This document shows positions 32,454-43,655 of a stretch of 64,000 bases of DNA, one piece after another. How positions within the stretch are numbered: the stretch's first letter is position 1; each line of letters opens with the position of its first letter. The notes beneath the pieces were generated by a model. The model was given only the letters and a program-made list of their open reading frames with translations, made no database searches and was not told the DNA's origin. A program made the position numbers and the translations under genes. The stretch comes from Schistocerca nitens (taxonomy: Eukaryota > Arthropoda > Insecta > Orthoptera > Acrididae). The stretch is taken from the NCBI RefSeq assembly GCF_023898315.1, contig NC_064621.1, positions 133,422,521-133,486,520 on the forward strand. Reading direction: 5' to 3'.

Positions 32454-32933
32454 CATACATGAGTTGAAAACTGTGCCCATATTAGTTTTGCTCCAATACT
32501 ACCAATATGTGGTCCAACAACTCCATTACCCTAACTCAATAAACATTTGTTACCAAAATGATATGCTACGACACTAGCGACTGCACGAAATGCAGCTGAC
32601 AGTGCCTTTATGGGACTGTATTCATTGGGACCAAGGTATGTACTTAAATGTAATTAAACGCCTATGTCTCATTTTGTAAACACATTTGCCCATTTAACAT
32701 ATTTTTGATTTGGTGTAGGCGCCTTATGGACACTTATACACTGAGGAGCCAAAACATTATGACCATTGTCCATCCCGAGACAGAACGCCGCCTGGTAACG
32801 CTGCGGGCACACCATACAGTAAGCAATGTGTGTAAACCGAGCACAGACGATTGGGGAATCGTTTCATCCACGATATGGACCGGAAAAGTGGATATCCACT
32901 GACATAAGCGTCTATGACAAATGGGAGAGTGTT

Positions 32934-33112
32934 AAAAAAATGGTTCAAATGGCTCTGAGCACTATGGGACTTAACATCTGACGTAATCAGTCCCCTAGAC
33001 TTAGAACTACTTAAACCTAACTAACCTAAGGACATCACACACATTCATGTCCGAGGCAGGATTCGAACCTGGGACCGTAGCAGCAGCGCGGTTCCGGACT
33101 GAAGCGCCTAGC
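32934..33112 (-). mobile_element. SINE A, head-truncated, in family 3 Tc1
   Basis: The reverse copy begins with the A-rich end of the tail (AAAAAAATGGTTCAAATGGC) and runs to GCGCCTAGCA. The terminal tRNA-head bases (the GGCCGGC end) are missing, so about 25 bp were lost at the 5' end of the SINE RNA. No clear duplication is visible. Confidence 0.82.
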
Positions 33113-33385
33113 AGGAGATTGTTACAGTCCGCACCTGGAAACGAGCATCTCGGAAACGGTGAGGCCGTTCATGTGCTTTTGTCGTGAGTAACTGTAGAAA
33201 GTTTTTGAAGTACGGTGAAACCACGAGTAGCGAACAAGGTGTTGGACCTACACGCCTGCCGGCCGAAGTGGCCGTGCGGTTAAAGGCGCTGCAGTCTGGA
33301 ACCGCAAGACCGCTACGGTCGCAGGTTCGAATCCTGCCTCGGGCATGGATGTGTGTGATGTCCTTAGGTTAGTTAGGTTTAACTA

Positions 33386-34807
33386 CACTCCTGGAAATTG
33401 AAATAAGAACACCGTGAATTCATTGTCCCAGGAAGGGGAAACTTTATTGACACATTCCTGGGGTCAGATACATCACATGATCACACTGACAGAACCACAG
33501 GCACATAGACACAGGCAACAGAGCATGCACAATGTCGGCACTAATACAGTGTATATCCACCTTTCGCAGCAATGCAGGCTGCTATTCTCCCATGGAGACG
33601 ATCGTAGAGATGCTGGATGTAGTCCTGTGGAACGGCTTGCCATGACATTTCCACCTGGCGCCTCAGTTGGACCAGCATTCGTGCTGGACGTGCAGACCGC
33701 GTGAGACGACGCTTCATCCAGTCCCAAACATGCTCAATGGGGGACAGATCCGGAGATCTTGCTGGCCAGGGTAGTTGACTTACACCTTCTAGAGCACGTT
33801 GGGTGGCACGGGATACATGCGGACGTGCATTGTCCTGTTGGAACAGCAAGTTCCCTTGCCGGTCTAGGAATGGTAGAACGATGGGTTCGATGACGGTTTG
33901 GATGTACCGTGCACTATTCAGTGTCCCCTCGACGAACACCAGTGGTGTACGGCCAGTGTAGGAGATCGCTCCCCACACCATGATGCCGGGTGTTGGCCCT
34001 GTGTGCCTCGGTCGTATGCAGTCCTGATTGTGGCGCTCACCTGCACGGCGCCAAACACGCATACGACCATCATTGGCACCAAGGCAGAAGCGACTCTCAT
34101 CGCTGAAGACGACACGTCTCCATTCGTCCCTCCATTCACGCCTGTCGCGACACCACTGGAGGCGGGCTGCACGATGTTGGGGCGTGAGCGGAAGACGGCC
34201 TAACGGTGTGCGGGACCGTAGCCCAGCTTCATGGAGACGGTTGCGAATGGTCCTCGCCGATACCCCAGGAGCAACAGTGTCCCTAATTTGCTGGGAAGTG
34301 GCGGTGCGGTCCCCTACGGCACTGCGTAGGATCCTACGGTCTTGGCGTGCATCCGTGCGTCGCTGCGGTCCGGTCCCAGGTCGACGGGCACGTGCACCTT
34401 CCGCCGACCACTGGCGACAACATCGATGTACTGTGGAGACCTCACGCCCCACGTGTTGAGCAATTCGGCGGTACGTCCACCCGGCCTCCCGCATGCCCAC
34501 TATACGCCCTCGCTCAAAGTCCGTCAACTGCACATACGGTTCACGTCCACGCTGTCGCGGCATGCTACCAGTGTTAAAGACTGCGATGGAGCTCCGTATG
34601 CCAGGGCAAACTGGCTGACACTGACGGCGTCGGTGCACAAATGCTGCGCAGCTAGCGCCATTCGGCGGCCAACACCGCGGTTCCTGGTGTGTCCGCTGTT
34701 CCGTGCGTGTGAGCATTGCTTGTACAGCCCTCTCGCAGTGTCCGGAGCAAGTATGGTGGGTCTGACACACCGGTGTCAATGTGTTCTTTTTTCCATTTCC
34801 AGGAGTG
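33386..34807 (-). mobile_element. Tc1-like family 2, copy 2, apparently intact
   Basis: Both terminal repeats (CACTCCTGGAAATTG and its inverse) and TA flanks (33384-33385 and 34808-34809) are present. The 1422-bp element carries an uninterrupted transposase frame. It is the best candidate for an autonomous transposon in the window. Confidence 0.94.
33541..34563 (-). CDS. Family 2 Tc1-like transposase, 340 aa, intact frame
   Basis: The frame is open from MPRQRGREPY to GGYTLY-stop. I chose this ATG because the homology between copies starts there, although the frame stays open upstream. Residues 12-55 and about 85-115 look like the two helix-turn-helix units of a paired-type DNA-binding domain, joined by an Arg-rich linker. 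Catalytic residues are Asp155 (FSDESRF), Asp244 (FQQDNARPH) and Glu277 (SPDLSPIEH). Only 32 residues separate the last two, against 34 in canonical Tc1. The enzyme should bind the element ends in the nucleus and perform cut-and-paste at TA. It lies in a young SINE and differs little from the copy at 50090. Activity is inferred from the open frame and intact catalytic triad. Confidence 0.93.
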   Translation of the reverse strand: MPRQRGREPYVQLTDFERGRIVGMREAGWTYRRIAQHVGREVSTVHRCCRQWSAEGARARRPGTGPQRRTDARQDRRILRSAVGDRTATSQQIRDTVAPGVSARTIRNRLHEAGLRSRTPLGRLPLTPQHRAARLQWCRDRREWRDEWRRVVFSDESRFCLGANDGRMRVWRRAGERHNQDCIRPRHTGPTPGIMVWGAISYTGRTPLVFVEGTLNSARYIQTVIEPIVLPFLDRQGNLLFQQDNARPHVSRATQRALEGVSQLPWPARSPDLSPIEHVWDWMKRRLTRSARPARMLVQLRRQVEMSWQAVPQDYIQHLYDRLHGRIAACIAAKGGYTLY

Positions 34808-35747
34808 TAGTTCTAAGTTCTAGGGGACTGATGACCTCAGCAGTTGAGTCCCATAGTGCTCAGAGCCATCTGAAACATTTTTAACCTACACGCCTAATCA
34901 CCAACAGTGGACGTCAGACGCTTGTCCGTTCTGTAAAGCACGGTAGGTGGCGATCTGTGGCAGGTCTGTCGACAGAGTACGACGCTGGTGCAGGCACAGA
35001 CGTTTCGGAGCTAACTCTTCAGCACTCGTTGTTGAACATGGGGCCCAGCAGTAGACGACTTCCGTGCGTCCGCATATTGTGGCAACGACATCGTCAATTA
35101 CTACAGCAAAGGACACAGAATCATCGAGATTAGACCATGGATAAATGGAAACACGTCGCCTGCTCGGATAAATCGCGGTTCTTGTTACACCAGACCAATG
35201 GTCACGTCCGTATAACCAGTCATCCAAGCAAATGTTTGCCTCAGACAGAGCCTAGGGAAGGCAATAATATTTCATGGAAGACATTCAGCTTGGCTTTCAT
35301 AAGACCTGTAATAGTGAACAAGTACACAGTGACTGCGGTGGACTATGTGAAAATAACGGAACATTTGCGTCTCGTAATGCGTGATGTCTTCCCACACGGC
35401 GATTGCATCTTCCACCAGGGCAAGTCTTCATGCCAGAAGAGCGGTATAGTGCTATAGTGGTTCGAGGAAGTTGATAAAGAACTAGCGCTGATGCCTCGGC
35501 CAACAGATTCGCGTGATATGAACCCGATAAAGGCCATCTAGGATGCTATCGGGTTTCAGCTCTGTGTCCTCAAACCACTCGCCCGTAATTTACGATACTA
35601 GCGTGACCTCTGCTAGCACATCTGGTGTCAAATACCACCCACGGATTTGTTGAATCCATGCCACGCAGGACAGCTGCTTGTTGCGTTCCACAAGTGGACT
35701 AGCATGTTATTAAGCAGGTGGTCATAATGGTTTGGCTCATCAGTGTC

Positions 35748-36482
35748 TGCAAACGTACTCATCTTGTCCTAGTGGTGGTAGGAGTTAGAGACTTTGCATT
35801 AAGTACAAAATTCACACGTGATTCAAGAAGCTATTTTCTGCGAACCTAAAAAAACGAAGATGGGAAATATCGCGGCTTTAGCAGTCACTAAACAGCCATA
35901 AATCTGTCTCTGTTTCCCCGTATCACACAACTTTGTTCACAACAGTGTTTTAACATTTGCCTCCGCATACAGAAAGCTCGTGATGACTTCCTGAAAACTG
36001 TGTTCAGTTTAACACAGCTCAGTTATTGTTGTAAATATTGTAGTGTACTCTGAAAAACACTATACTATTCTGTTGGAGATGTTCATCTGTATATCCATGG
36101 ACCCACAAACATGAGTCAAGCAGAGATGAAAAAGGCGTGAAATGTCTTCAGGAGTTGGGACTTCTGGAACACCATAGGATGCAGCCCAGTTCATAGAGTC
36201 TTAGTATTGAGAATCTCGCAATCCAATTCGAGTAGTTGCACAACAATTTGTCAAGCTGTGAAGACAAAAACTATCTTAATTCAATCCTAGTGGATGAAAG
36301 GTCGATTCTACCGGAAAATTTAAGGGTGGTTTTTTATGTTGCATTAGTGGTATCTAGTCAAACAATGGCCTTAGGTTACACTTTACCCACATTATAGCTT
36401 TCAAAATAAACATCTGTTCGTGTTTAATTACACCAATCAACGCTGAATAATAAAACGCATGATAATAGTGCAATAAATTTGC
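35748..36482. other. Unrecognised A/T-rich sequence
   Basis: No element or gene is recognised between the family 3 Tc1 and the SINE B fragment. Confidence 0.35.
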
Positions 36483-36612
36483 GTGTGTGAATTCCTAAGG
36501 GACCAAACTGCTGAGGTCATCGGTCCCTAGACTTACACACTACTTAAACTAACTTAACACTAAGGACAACACTCACACCCATGCCCGAGGGAGGACTCGA
36601 ACCTCAGTCGGG
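36483..36612 (-). mobile_element. SINE B, head-truncated
   Basis: The reverse copy has the AATTCCTAAGGGACC end, CTTACACACTACTTAAAC body and a B box (GGACTCGAACCTC), then stops inside the tRNA head. It contains the cleanest example of the SINE B hairpin: GGGACC at 36499-36504 and GGTCCC at 36522-36527. Confidence 0.85.
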
Positions 36613-38180
36613 AGAGTGCAATAAATCCATTAACATGAACATGTGAGAAATTCTGTAAGTGAAGTGTTTCAGATGGTATCAGAATAGATGTCATTTTGTT
36701 TAATTCTATGTCGTATACCTCCAGTTAGAAAAGTATTAATGTGGTTTTTCTTTTTTTGATGGTTATTCTTGTTCGTACCCAGCGGGATTTATTCAGTCAT
36801 TCTCATTCTACTTCCACTTCAGGTTTATATTATTCAGTGTCATCCTAGCATTTGAAAACATTTCGGTGAATAACTCATTGCGTTCCCCACATTTAATCAT
36901 TAGAAGCATTTACTTGCAGATAGATCAATCAAAATGTAGCATCATATTCACATCAAATATAGACGCACTTCGCGTAAATTAATGGAATATACGTTAAAAA
37001 CTTATAGTAGTTTCCTGTTAATCTTTCGAGCAACAGTGGCTATTTAATGCTGTTGTCGAATGTAGTGTTGGTGCATGATATGTGCTTAACTTACGTAATC
37101 AATTTAGCAAAATACCAATGTTATAATCTTGACCTGCTTGCCTAAATTTCTGTGGATAGTCAGGGTAGAGGTTCAACACGTTGTCAAGAGTTTGGATGAC
37201 ATTTATAGTGAGTGTGGTTTCGACGGTATACAGGTCCTCATCAGGACGCAGTGGGCTTGTTAAACTGCCTACGGTGGGCGCTGGGACGGAGGTGTCCTGC
37301 CGTACAAACAGGCGGATGTCCCAGTGTGTAGCGGCCGGGCCGCGCGCCGGGTATTGTTTGGCCCTAATGCGCCAATTTAAATGTTAATTGGCGCGGTAGC
37401 CGGCGGAGGTGCAGTCCTAATGGAATCATATTACGGCGGCGCTGTCGCCCCCTCTTTCCTAAGAGCCGCAGCCGAACCTAATCTGTAGCCGTTTCCCGGA
37501 GATATTGAATGTAAATTACTCTCTGGGCAGAGTCGGCCTGTGGGAACGCTTAGCGCCCGGACACCTTGCGGAAGGAAGGGAAGGGGCGGTCGTGGAGATG
37601 GTGGCGGCGCTGCGAGCACAGGATCGGATCAGGCGGCTGCCACTGCTACCAACTCTCGCTGAGCGAATTAAGCCGTGTGGGCCCCAGCCGCTTCTCGCCA
37701 CTGCGCCAGCAATCTCACGCCTCCCCTGGCGCCTCCGATACGGTGCAGCCACACACCGCGTAGTGTGAGGCACGTAAGCAGTTAACACGAAGTACTTCCA
37801 CAACCACTGCAAAAACATTCAAGTAAAGATTCAAACGAGTGATACTGCACAAGCGGGATGGTACTTTGCTGCAAGCCTAACGCCATGATCCCTTATCTAT
37901 CTACATAATGAAGAAATCGTTTTTAGTGGTACTCCAGCGCCCCTGGCACGTTATAGTGTGCAAGGTATCAAATGAACCACTTTCGCTTTTTTACTTTTCA
38001 GGAAGAAACCTGACTATATTTAGTCATTCAGTTAACGAAATCGAATGGCTATTTCTTATATACAGGATGTATATTTCATGGACAGAAGGAGGAATTGGGA
38101 TCACACTACAAGCTACAAAGCACACACAATATACATTTATTATGTACGCAAGTTATTCAGGCATGCAAACATGATATAGA
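36613..38180. other. Unrecognised sequence with GC-rich island at about 37230-37780
   Basis: The flanks are A/T-rich and contain no element I recognise. Positions 37230-37780 are markedly GC- and CpG-rich. Within them, 37368-37394 holds an inverted repeat (GCGCCAATT ... AATTGGCGC). No frame shows a known domain. The island may be a host regulatory region, but no TATA box or exon can be supported. Confidence 0.4.
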
Positions 38181-38376
38181 ATGGTTCAAATGGCTCTGAG
38201 CACTATGGGACTTAACTTCTGAGGTCATCAGTCCCCTAGAACTTAGAACTACTTAAACCTAACTAACCTAAGGACATCACACACATCCATGCCCGAGGTA
38301 GGATTCGAACCTGCGACCGTAGTGGTCGCGCGGTTCCAGACTGTAGCGCCTAGAACCGCTCGGCCACTCCGGCCGG
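38181..38376 (-). mobile_element. SINE A, full length
   Basis: A reverse copy close to consensus, including an intact B box and the GGCCGGC head. The possible duplication (CATGATATA versus CTTGTATAA) is too eroded to rely on. Confidence 0.9.
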
Positions 38377-38803
38377 CCTTGTATAACACAACGGGAACCG
38401 TCGTCTAAAATGTCAATGGTATAAATGAAAGATCATGTAATGGCCTAATACTGTTACGTTTCACTGAATGAACTTACGTGTGTTATTTAGCAGTGATCAC
38501 ATGTGGGAGGCTGAGCCAAGGAAATGAAATTAAATTTACACTCCAACTCAAAGTAAATTAAACTGTACTCACATTCTTGACCTTTATCTTGACTCAAACA
38601 TGCAAAAACTAAGATCAAGAAAATCGAAAAAAAGCCCTCTGGTATTAAATATAGTTGCCACAAGGACACGAGTATATAGGACCAGTTTTGTTCAATAATA
38701 AGTACACATGCACACAGAAATGTACTGAAGTATTCATAATACCCTGAGGCATCCATCTCAGGCAACTGCCGTAATATTGTAAACAAACCAGACCAGATGT
38801 GTG
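38377..38803. other. Unrecognised A/T-rich sequence
   Basis: No element or gene is recognised. A 99-codon minus-strand frame (38487-38786) is hydrophobic but shows no family motif. Confidence 0.35.
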
Positions 38804-38805
38804 TA

Positions 38806-39619
38806 CCGGGTGATCAAAAAGTCAGTGTAAATTTGAAAACTGAATGAATCACGGAATAATGTAGATAGAGAGGTACAAATTAGTACACATGCTTGGAATA
38901 ACATGGGGTTTTATTAGAACCAAAAAAGTACAAAAGTTCAAAAATGTCCGACAGATGGCGCTTCATCTCATCAGAATAGCAATAATTAGCATAACAAAGT
39001 AAGACAAGGCAAAGACGATGTTCTGTACAGGAAATGCTCAATATGTTCACCATCATTCCTCAACAATAGCTGTAGTCGAGGAATAATGTTGTGAACAACA
39101 CTGTAAAGCATGTCCGGAGTTATGGTGAGGCATTGGCGGCGGGTGTTGTCTTTCAGCATCCCTGGAGATGTCGGTCGATCACAAAACACTTGCGACTTCA
39201 GGTAACCCCAGAGCCAATAATCGCACGGACTGAGGTCTGGGGACCTGGGACACCAAGCATGACGAAAGTGGCGGCTGAGCACACGATCCTCACCAAACGA
39301 AGCGCGCAAGAGATCATTCACGCGTCTAGCAATATAGTGTGGAGCACCATCCTGCATAAACACCGTAAGTTCCATCAGGTGTTTATCAGCCAGGCTGGGG
39401 ATGATGCGATTCTGTAACATATCGGCGTACCTCTCACCCGTCACGGAAGCAGTTACTGTCGTTTTGCTGTCCAGCGCCATCTGTCGGACTTTTTGTGAAC
39501 TTTTTTTCTAATAAAACCCGATGTCATTCCAAGCATGTGTGTCAATTTTTACTTCTCTATCTACATTATTCCGTGGTTTATTAAGTTTTCAAATTTATAC
39601 TGACTTTTTGATCACCCTG
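38806..39619 (-). mobile_element. Mariner-like deletion derivative with long TIRs
   Basis: Inverted ends GGGTGATCAAAAAGTCAGT extend over more than 100 bp, with TA at 38804-38805 and 39620-39621. The element of about 814 bp retains only the C-terminal half of a transposase (38986-39480, minus). Terminal repeats are well conserved, so it may be mobilised by a full-length relative. Confidence 0.88.
38986..39480 (-). pseudogene. Mariner-like transposase, C-terminal half only
   Basis: A 164-codon frame includes VFMQDGAPHYIARRV, with the second catalytic Asp, and RSPDLSPCDYWLWGYLK, with an Asp in the third position. These are separated by about 42 residues. It ends near HIEHFLYR. The N-terminal DNA-binding domain and the first catalytic Asp are deleted with the left half of the element, so no active enzyme is possible. 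The D-x-D-type last residue separates it from the Tc1 (DDE) elements in this window. Confidence 0.85.
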
Positions 39620-39621
39620 TA

Positions 39622-40614
39622 TATCAGCTATCACATTAGAATACCGCACGGGCTGCGGCTCTCGACCAATCATAACAAAGCACACTTGAGATATGTTCGC
39701 ATACACTCCGTATAACGCCAGGTTGCAAATCTGTTCCTGTTCAAAAAGCTATTTCTTTATTACGTTAGAAACCAGAATTTGCGAACCAAGGCAAGTGCAA
39801 TGAATGAATGGGAGCATATGCGACTATAACTTTGTTAAATAGTAGAAAAATTGTGGGGAGGGATTTGGAGCCAGCACTGCGTTTATATGTCGGTACTGTT
39901 GCAGTGACAGTGTTGTCGTGGAGCTGTGTTGTAGAAACTTCCTAGTACCACACGCCTCAAATCCCTCCAAGGATAAAAAGTTACGTAATTAATTCTCATT
40001 CTATCAGTCCATTTCCCTTTTATCATTTTTCTCTATAAGTACTTTTCAAACCTACCCAAGCGTTTTCACTTTTTTTTAACTAGCCTTGATTCGCTACAAT
40101 ATAGTATTACTTTCTAGTTAAAACATGGCGAGTTCCTTTCTCAGGTCTATCGGAATTTATTTTGCTATCAGTATATATTTCACCTTTTCAAAACATCTTT
40201 TACGAAAAGATGTTGCACGTATTTTCTCCGCACTACTTCCATTTTCTGTCACCAAATTTCCTAACAACTTACAGGATTTTACATGTTCCAAAGTCTTTCC
40301 TTCCAATACTATTTTAGATGAAACCTTCATCTTCGCTGATCCTATTTACTTTGGTCTTTCATGTATTTATGCTCATTTCGTATTTTTTACTTTTACATTT
40401 CTCCCTATCAAAAATAGTTCATAGAACCTGAACTGATTGTCATCTGTAAATTTAATTGTCCTTATACCATGTGCTCCTCTTGCTTTTCAGTTTTTCTTAT
40501 CTGTTCTTTCTAGATGTATAAACACCTCTTTATAACACCTGTCCCTATAACTGCCCCAACTATTTCTTCATTGTAAATCCTTACTACCACCTCCTGGCTC
40601 CTGTAGAGTTCTTT
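39622..40614. other. Unrecognised A/T-rich sequence
   Basis: About 1 kb with no recognised element. A 99-codon plus-strand frame at 40125-40424 is hydrophobic and Phe-rich, consistent with random A/T-rich DNA. Confidence 0.35.
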
Positions 40615-40616
40615 TA

Positions 40617-42023
40617 CACTAGTGGCCATTAAAGTTGCTACACCAAGAAGAAATGCAGATTATAAACAGGTATTCATTGGACAAATATATTATACTATAA
40701 CTGACATGTGATTACATTTTCACGCAATTTGGGTGCATAGATCCTGAGAAATCAGTACCCAGAACAACCATCTCTAGCCGTAATAACGACCTTGATACGC
40801 CTGGGCATTGAGTCAAACAGAGCTTGGATGGCGTGTACAGGTACAGCTGCCCATGCAGCTTCAACACGATACCACAGTTCATTATGAGTAGTGACTGGCG
40901 TATTGTGACTAGCCAGTTACTCGGCCACCATTGACCAGACGTTTTCAATTGGTGAGAGATGTGGAGAATGTGCTGGTCAGGGCACCAGTCGAACATTTTC
41001 TGTATCCAGAAAGGCCCGTACAGGACCTGTAACATGCGGTCGCGCATTATCCTGCTGAAATGTAGGGTTTCGCAGGGATCGAATGAGGGGTAGAGCCACG
41101 GGTCGTAACACATCTGAAGTGTAACGTCCACTGTTCAAAGTGCCATCAATGCGAACAAGAGGTGACCGAGACGTGTAACCAATGGCACGCCATACTATCA
41201 CTCCGGGTGATACACCAGTATGGCGATGATGAATAAACGCTTTCAATGTGCGTTCACCGCTATGTTGCCAAACACGGATGCGACCATCATGATGCTGTAA
41301 ACAGAACCTGGATTCATCCGAAAAAATGACGTTTTGCCATTCGCGCACCCATGTTCGTCGTTGAGTACACCACCGCAGGCACTCCTGTCTGTGATGCAGC
41401 GTCAAGGGTAACCGCAGCCATGGTCCCCGAGGTGATGGTCCATGCTGCTGCAAACGCCGTCGAACTGTTCGTGCAGATGGTTGTTCTCTTGCAAACGTCC
41501 CCATCTGTTGACTCAGGGATCGAGACGTGGCTACACGATCCGTTATAACCGTGCGGATAAGATGCCTGTCATCTCGACTGCTAGTTATACGAGACCGCTG
41601 GGATCCAGCACGGCGTTCCGTATTACCCTCCTGAACCCACCGATTCCATATTCTGCTAACAGTCTTTGGATCTAGACCAACGCGAGCAGCAATGTCGGGA
41701 TACGATAAACCACAATCGCGATAGGCTACAATCCGACCTTTATCAGTGTCGGAAACGTGATGGTACGCATTTCTCCTCCTTACACGAGGCATCACAACAA
41801 CATTTCACCAGGCAACGCCGGTCAACTGCTGTTTGTGTATGAGAAATCGGTTGGAAACTTTCCTCATGTCAGCAAGTTATAGGTGTCGCCACCGTCGAAA
41901 ACATTGTGTGAATGCTCGGAAAAGCTAATCATTTGCATATCACAGTATCTTCTTCCTGTCGGTTAAATTTCGCGTCTGTAGCGCGTCATCTTCGTGGCGT
42001 AGCAATTTTAATGGCCAGTAGTG
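40617..42023 (-). mobile_element. Tc1-like family 1, copy 4, full length
   Basis: Both inverted termini (CACTAGTGGCCATTAAAG and its partner) are present. TA flanks lie at 40615-40616 and 42024-42025, and the length is 1407 bp. It sits at the edge of the Gypsy relic. Confidence 0.92.
40752..41792 (-). pseudogene. Family 1 transposase with late nonsense mutations
   Basis: It begins MPRVRRRNAYHHVSDTDKGR and is open for about 270 codons, the longest uninterrupted family 1 frame here. FSDESRFC and QQDNARPHVTG are intact. The Trp of VPWPAHSP is TGA at about 40977, and a second stop (TAA) follows the VAE codons near 40918. The rest of the C-terminus, ending near 40752, is still recognisable. The third catalytic residue lies beyond the first stop, so the product would be inactive. 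Confidence 0.9.
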
Positions 42024-43002
42024 TATACGTATTTTGTCCTTCCTGTCTATACTGTATCTACGCTCTTTATTAACAACCACTACATAAAAATATTTACGTC
42101 AGCTGATAGCTGAACGCTGATTAATGACAAGACTAATGAAATATTAACACACCTATCAACTGTCCAAGTGCAGAGTCCTATCGTCGACAGCTGAATGCTC
42201 CCTTGTATGGCGTTGGCGTGATGCGAGAACATGTGTGTACGGCGGAGAAAATGCGAGTGGATGAGGCCCCGCTGGCAGCGGTCCGACGTGTTCGTATTTG
42301 GCAGTTGTGCACTGGCTGCGAGCGACGCTGAGGCTTCGCCTGGCCGCCGCTGGTGCCAGATGCGAACGCTGCGGCGGCGGCTTTTGTGGTCGCGCCGCAG
42401 GCGTTGGCGCGCCGGAAGAGATGGACCATACTAGCCGTACTGCTGTTGGCAGAAGGTCAGCACGGGGAGGTAGCCTCCGAATCCGCCAAGGTGACCCGAT
42501 GACGACAACAGCGGCGATGGCAACAGCGCAACGACAGCTGACAACAATAGTGTTGGTTTCCGTCTGCCCACCAGTATTCCAAGAGGCGACGCCCTAGCAC
42601 TGATTAGCCGTCAGTTATTTCTGGCTCACGGGGGTATAAGGACAGAAAAGGCCACGACAGTGGTGCACTAGCCACGGTGACGAACCTGCACATGAGGGCT
42701 GTGTGGGCCAGGTGGCAGCAAGAGGCATAGGCAACGACGACGAAGACCCGGTCAATGAGCGGGTGGCGTCCTGATAGCCACCGGCAGACGTAGGTTAATG
42801 TTTCGGGGCGGCCAGCGGCTCCACCACGTCGTCGTCGACGCCCACCAGCACATCCACATAAGGAGCTTCCAACAAGTTCAGCCACTGGGAGGGGTGGTGC
42901 GTGTAGGAGGGCCGTCTGACTGTGTCCTCTGCAGCTGAAATGGTTCGTGGCCCCACCGATGGCGTAGTTGATTCACCTGCATCCAGGGTGAACATTCACC
43001 GC

Positions 43003-43443
43003 CGCCCTAAGTGGCAGCGCGGTTCGAGGCGCAATGTCACGGATTGCGCGATCCATCCAGCCGGAGGTTCGAGCCCTCCCTCGGGTATGTATGTGTGTGT
43101 TGTTCTTAGCATGTTAGCATAAGTTAGTTTTGGTAGTGTGTAAGTCTAGGGACCGATGATGGTTCAAATAGCTCGAAGCACTATGGGACTATGGCTCTGA
43201 GCACTATGGGACTTAACATCTAAGGTCATCAGTCCCCTAGATCTTAGAACTACTTAAACCTAACTAACCTAAGGACATCACACACATCCATACCCGAGGC
43301 AGGATTCGAACCTGCGTCCGTAGCGGTAGCGCGGTTCCAGACTGAAGCGCCTAGAACCGCTCGGCCACCAGCGGCCGGCTAGGGACCGATGACCTCAGCA
43401 GTTTGGCCCCTTATTAATTCACAAACTTCTGAACTTTTTTTTA
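43003..43443 (+). mobile_element. SINE B split by SINE A
   Basis: SINE B occupies 43003-43145 and resumes after 43392. Head and B box (GGTTCGAGCCC), AGTTTTGGTAGTGTGTAAG and a CACAAACTTCTGAACTTTTT tail are present. The interruption lies exactly at its conserved hairpin. Confidence 0.88.
43160..43378 (-). mobile_element. SINE A inside SINE B, 14-bp target duplication
   Basis: CTAGGGACCGATGA at 43146-43159 and 43379-43392 flanks a complete reverse SINE A. Its tail end is partly duplicated (AGCACTATGGGACT occurs twice within 60 bp), so it is about 20 bp longer than its relatives. Confidence 0.94.
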
Positions 43444-43655
43444 ACATTCACTGGCCATGCGTCTCCTGAACCATCGCCACCGCCTATCCCACCTGCTGAC
43501 CGAAGATGGGCTCCCAGACTCGACCACCCATAGCATATCGTGAAGGGTGTTGCCGTGGCACAGGTGCGACGCAAAACGGAGCATCGTCCAGTGTTGTCGG
43601 CTATGGAGAACCTCCTATGGGTTGCAGTCGTTCAGCCTGGTGGTCTTGTAGATGC

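Larger units (their letters stand above)
33258..34883 (+). mobile_element. SINE A split by a Tc1-like element, 12-bp target duplication
   Basis: The SINE occupies 33258-33385 and resumes at 34808-34883. The break is at a TA within GGTTTAAGTA, as expected for Tc1 insertion. ACCTACACGCCT at 33246-33257 and 34884-34895 flanks the composite, which fixes the order: SINE first, Tc1 second. Confidence 0.93.
32739..35745 (+). mobile_element. Tc1-like family 3, full length but carrying nested insertions
   Basis: The termini are CACTGAGGAGCCAAAACATT and the inverse AATGGTTTGGCTCATCAGTG. TA lies on the left (32737-32738) and TC on the right (35746-35747), probably a mutated TA. Two insertions interrupt it: SINE A at 32934-33112, and SINE A (33258-34883) which itself holds a family 2 Tc1 (33386-34807). 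Without these the element is about 1.2 kb. The transposase is decayed: near 35155 VACSDKSRFLLH keeps the first Asp but has SDK for SDE, and near 35405 CIFHQGKSS has lost the second Asp of HQDNARPH. This is the oldest layer of the stack. Confidence 0.82.

Noticed and set aside
40125..40424. 99-codon hydrophobic frame as a membrane protein gene
   Set aside because: It lies in A/T-rich DNA and has Phe/Ser-rich random composition, no signal or family motif and no exon context.
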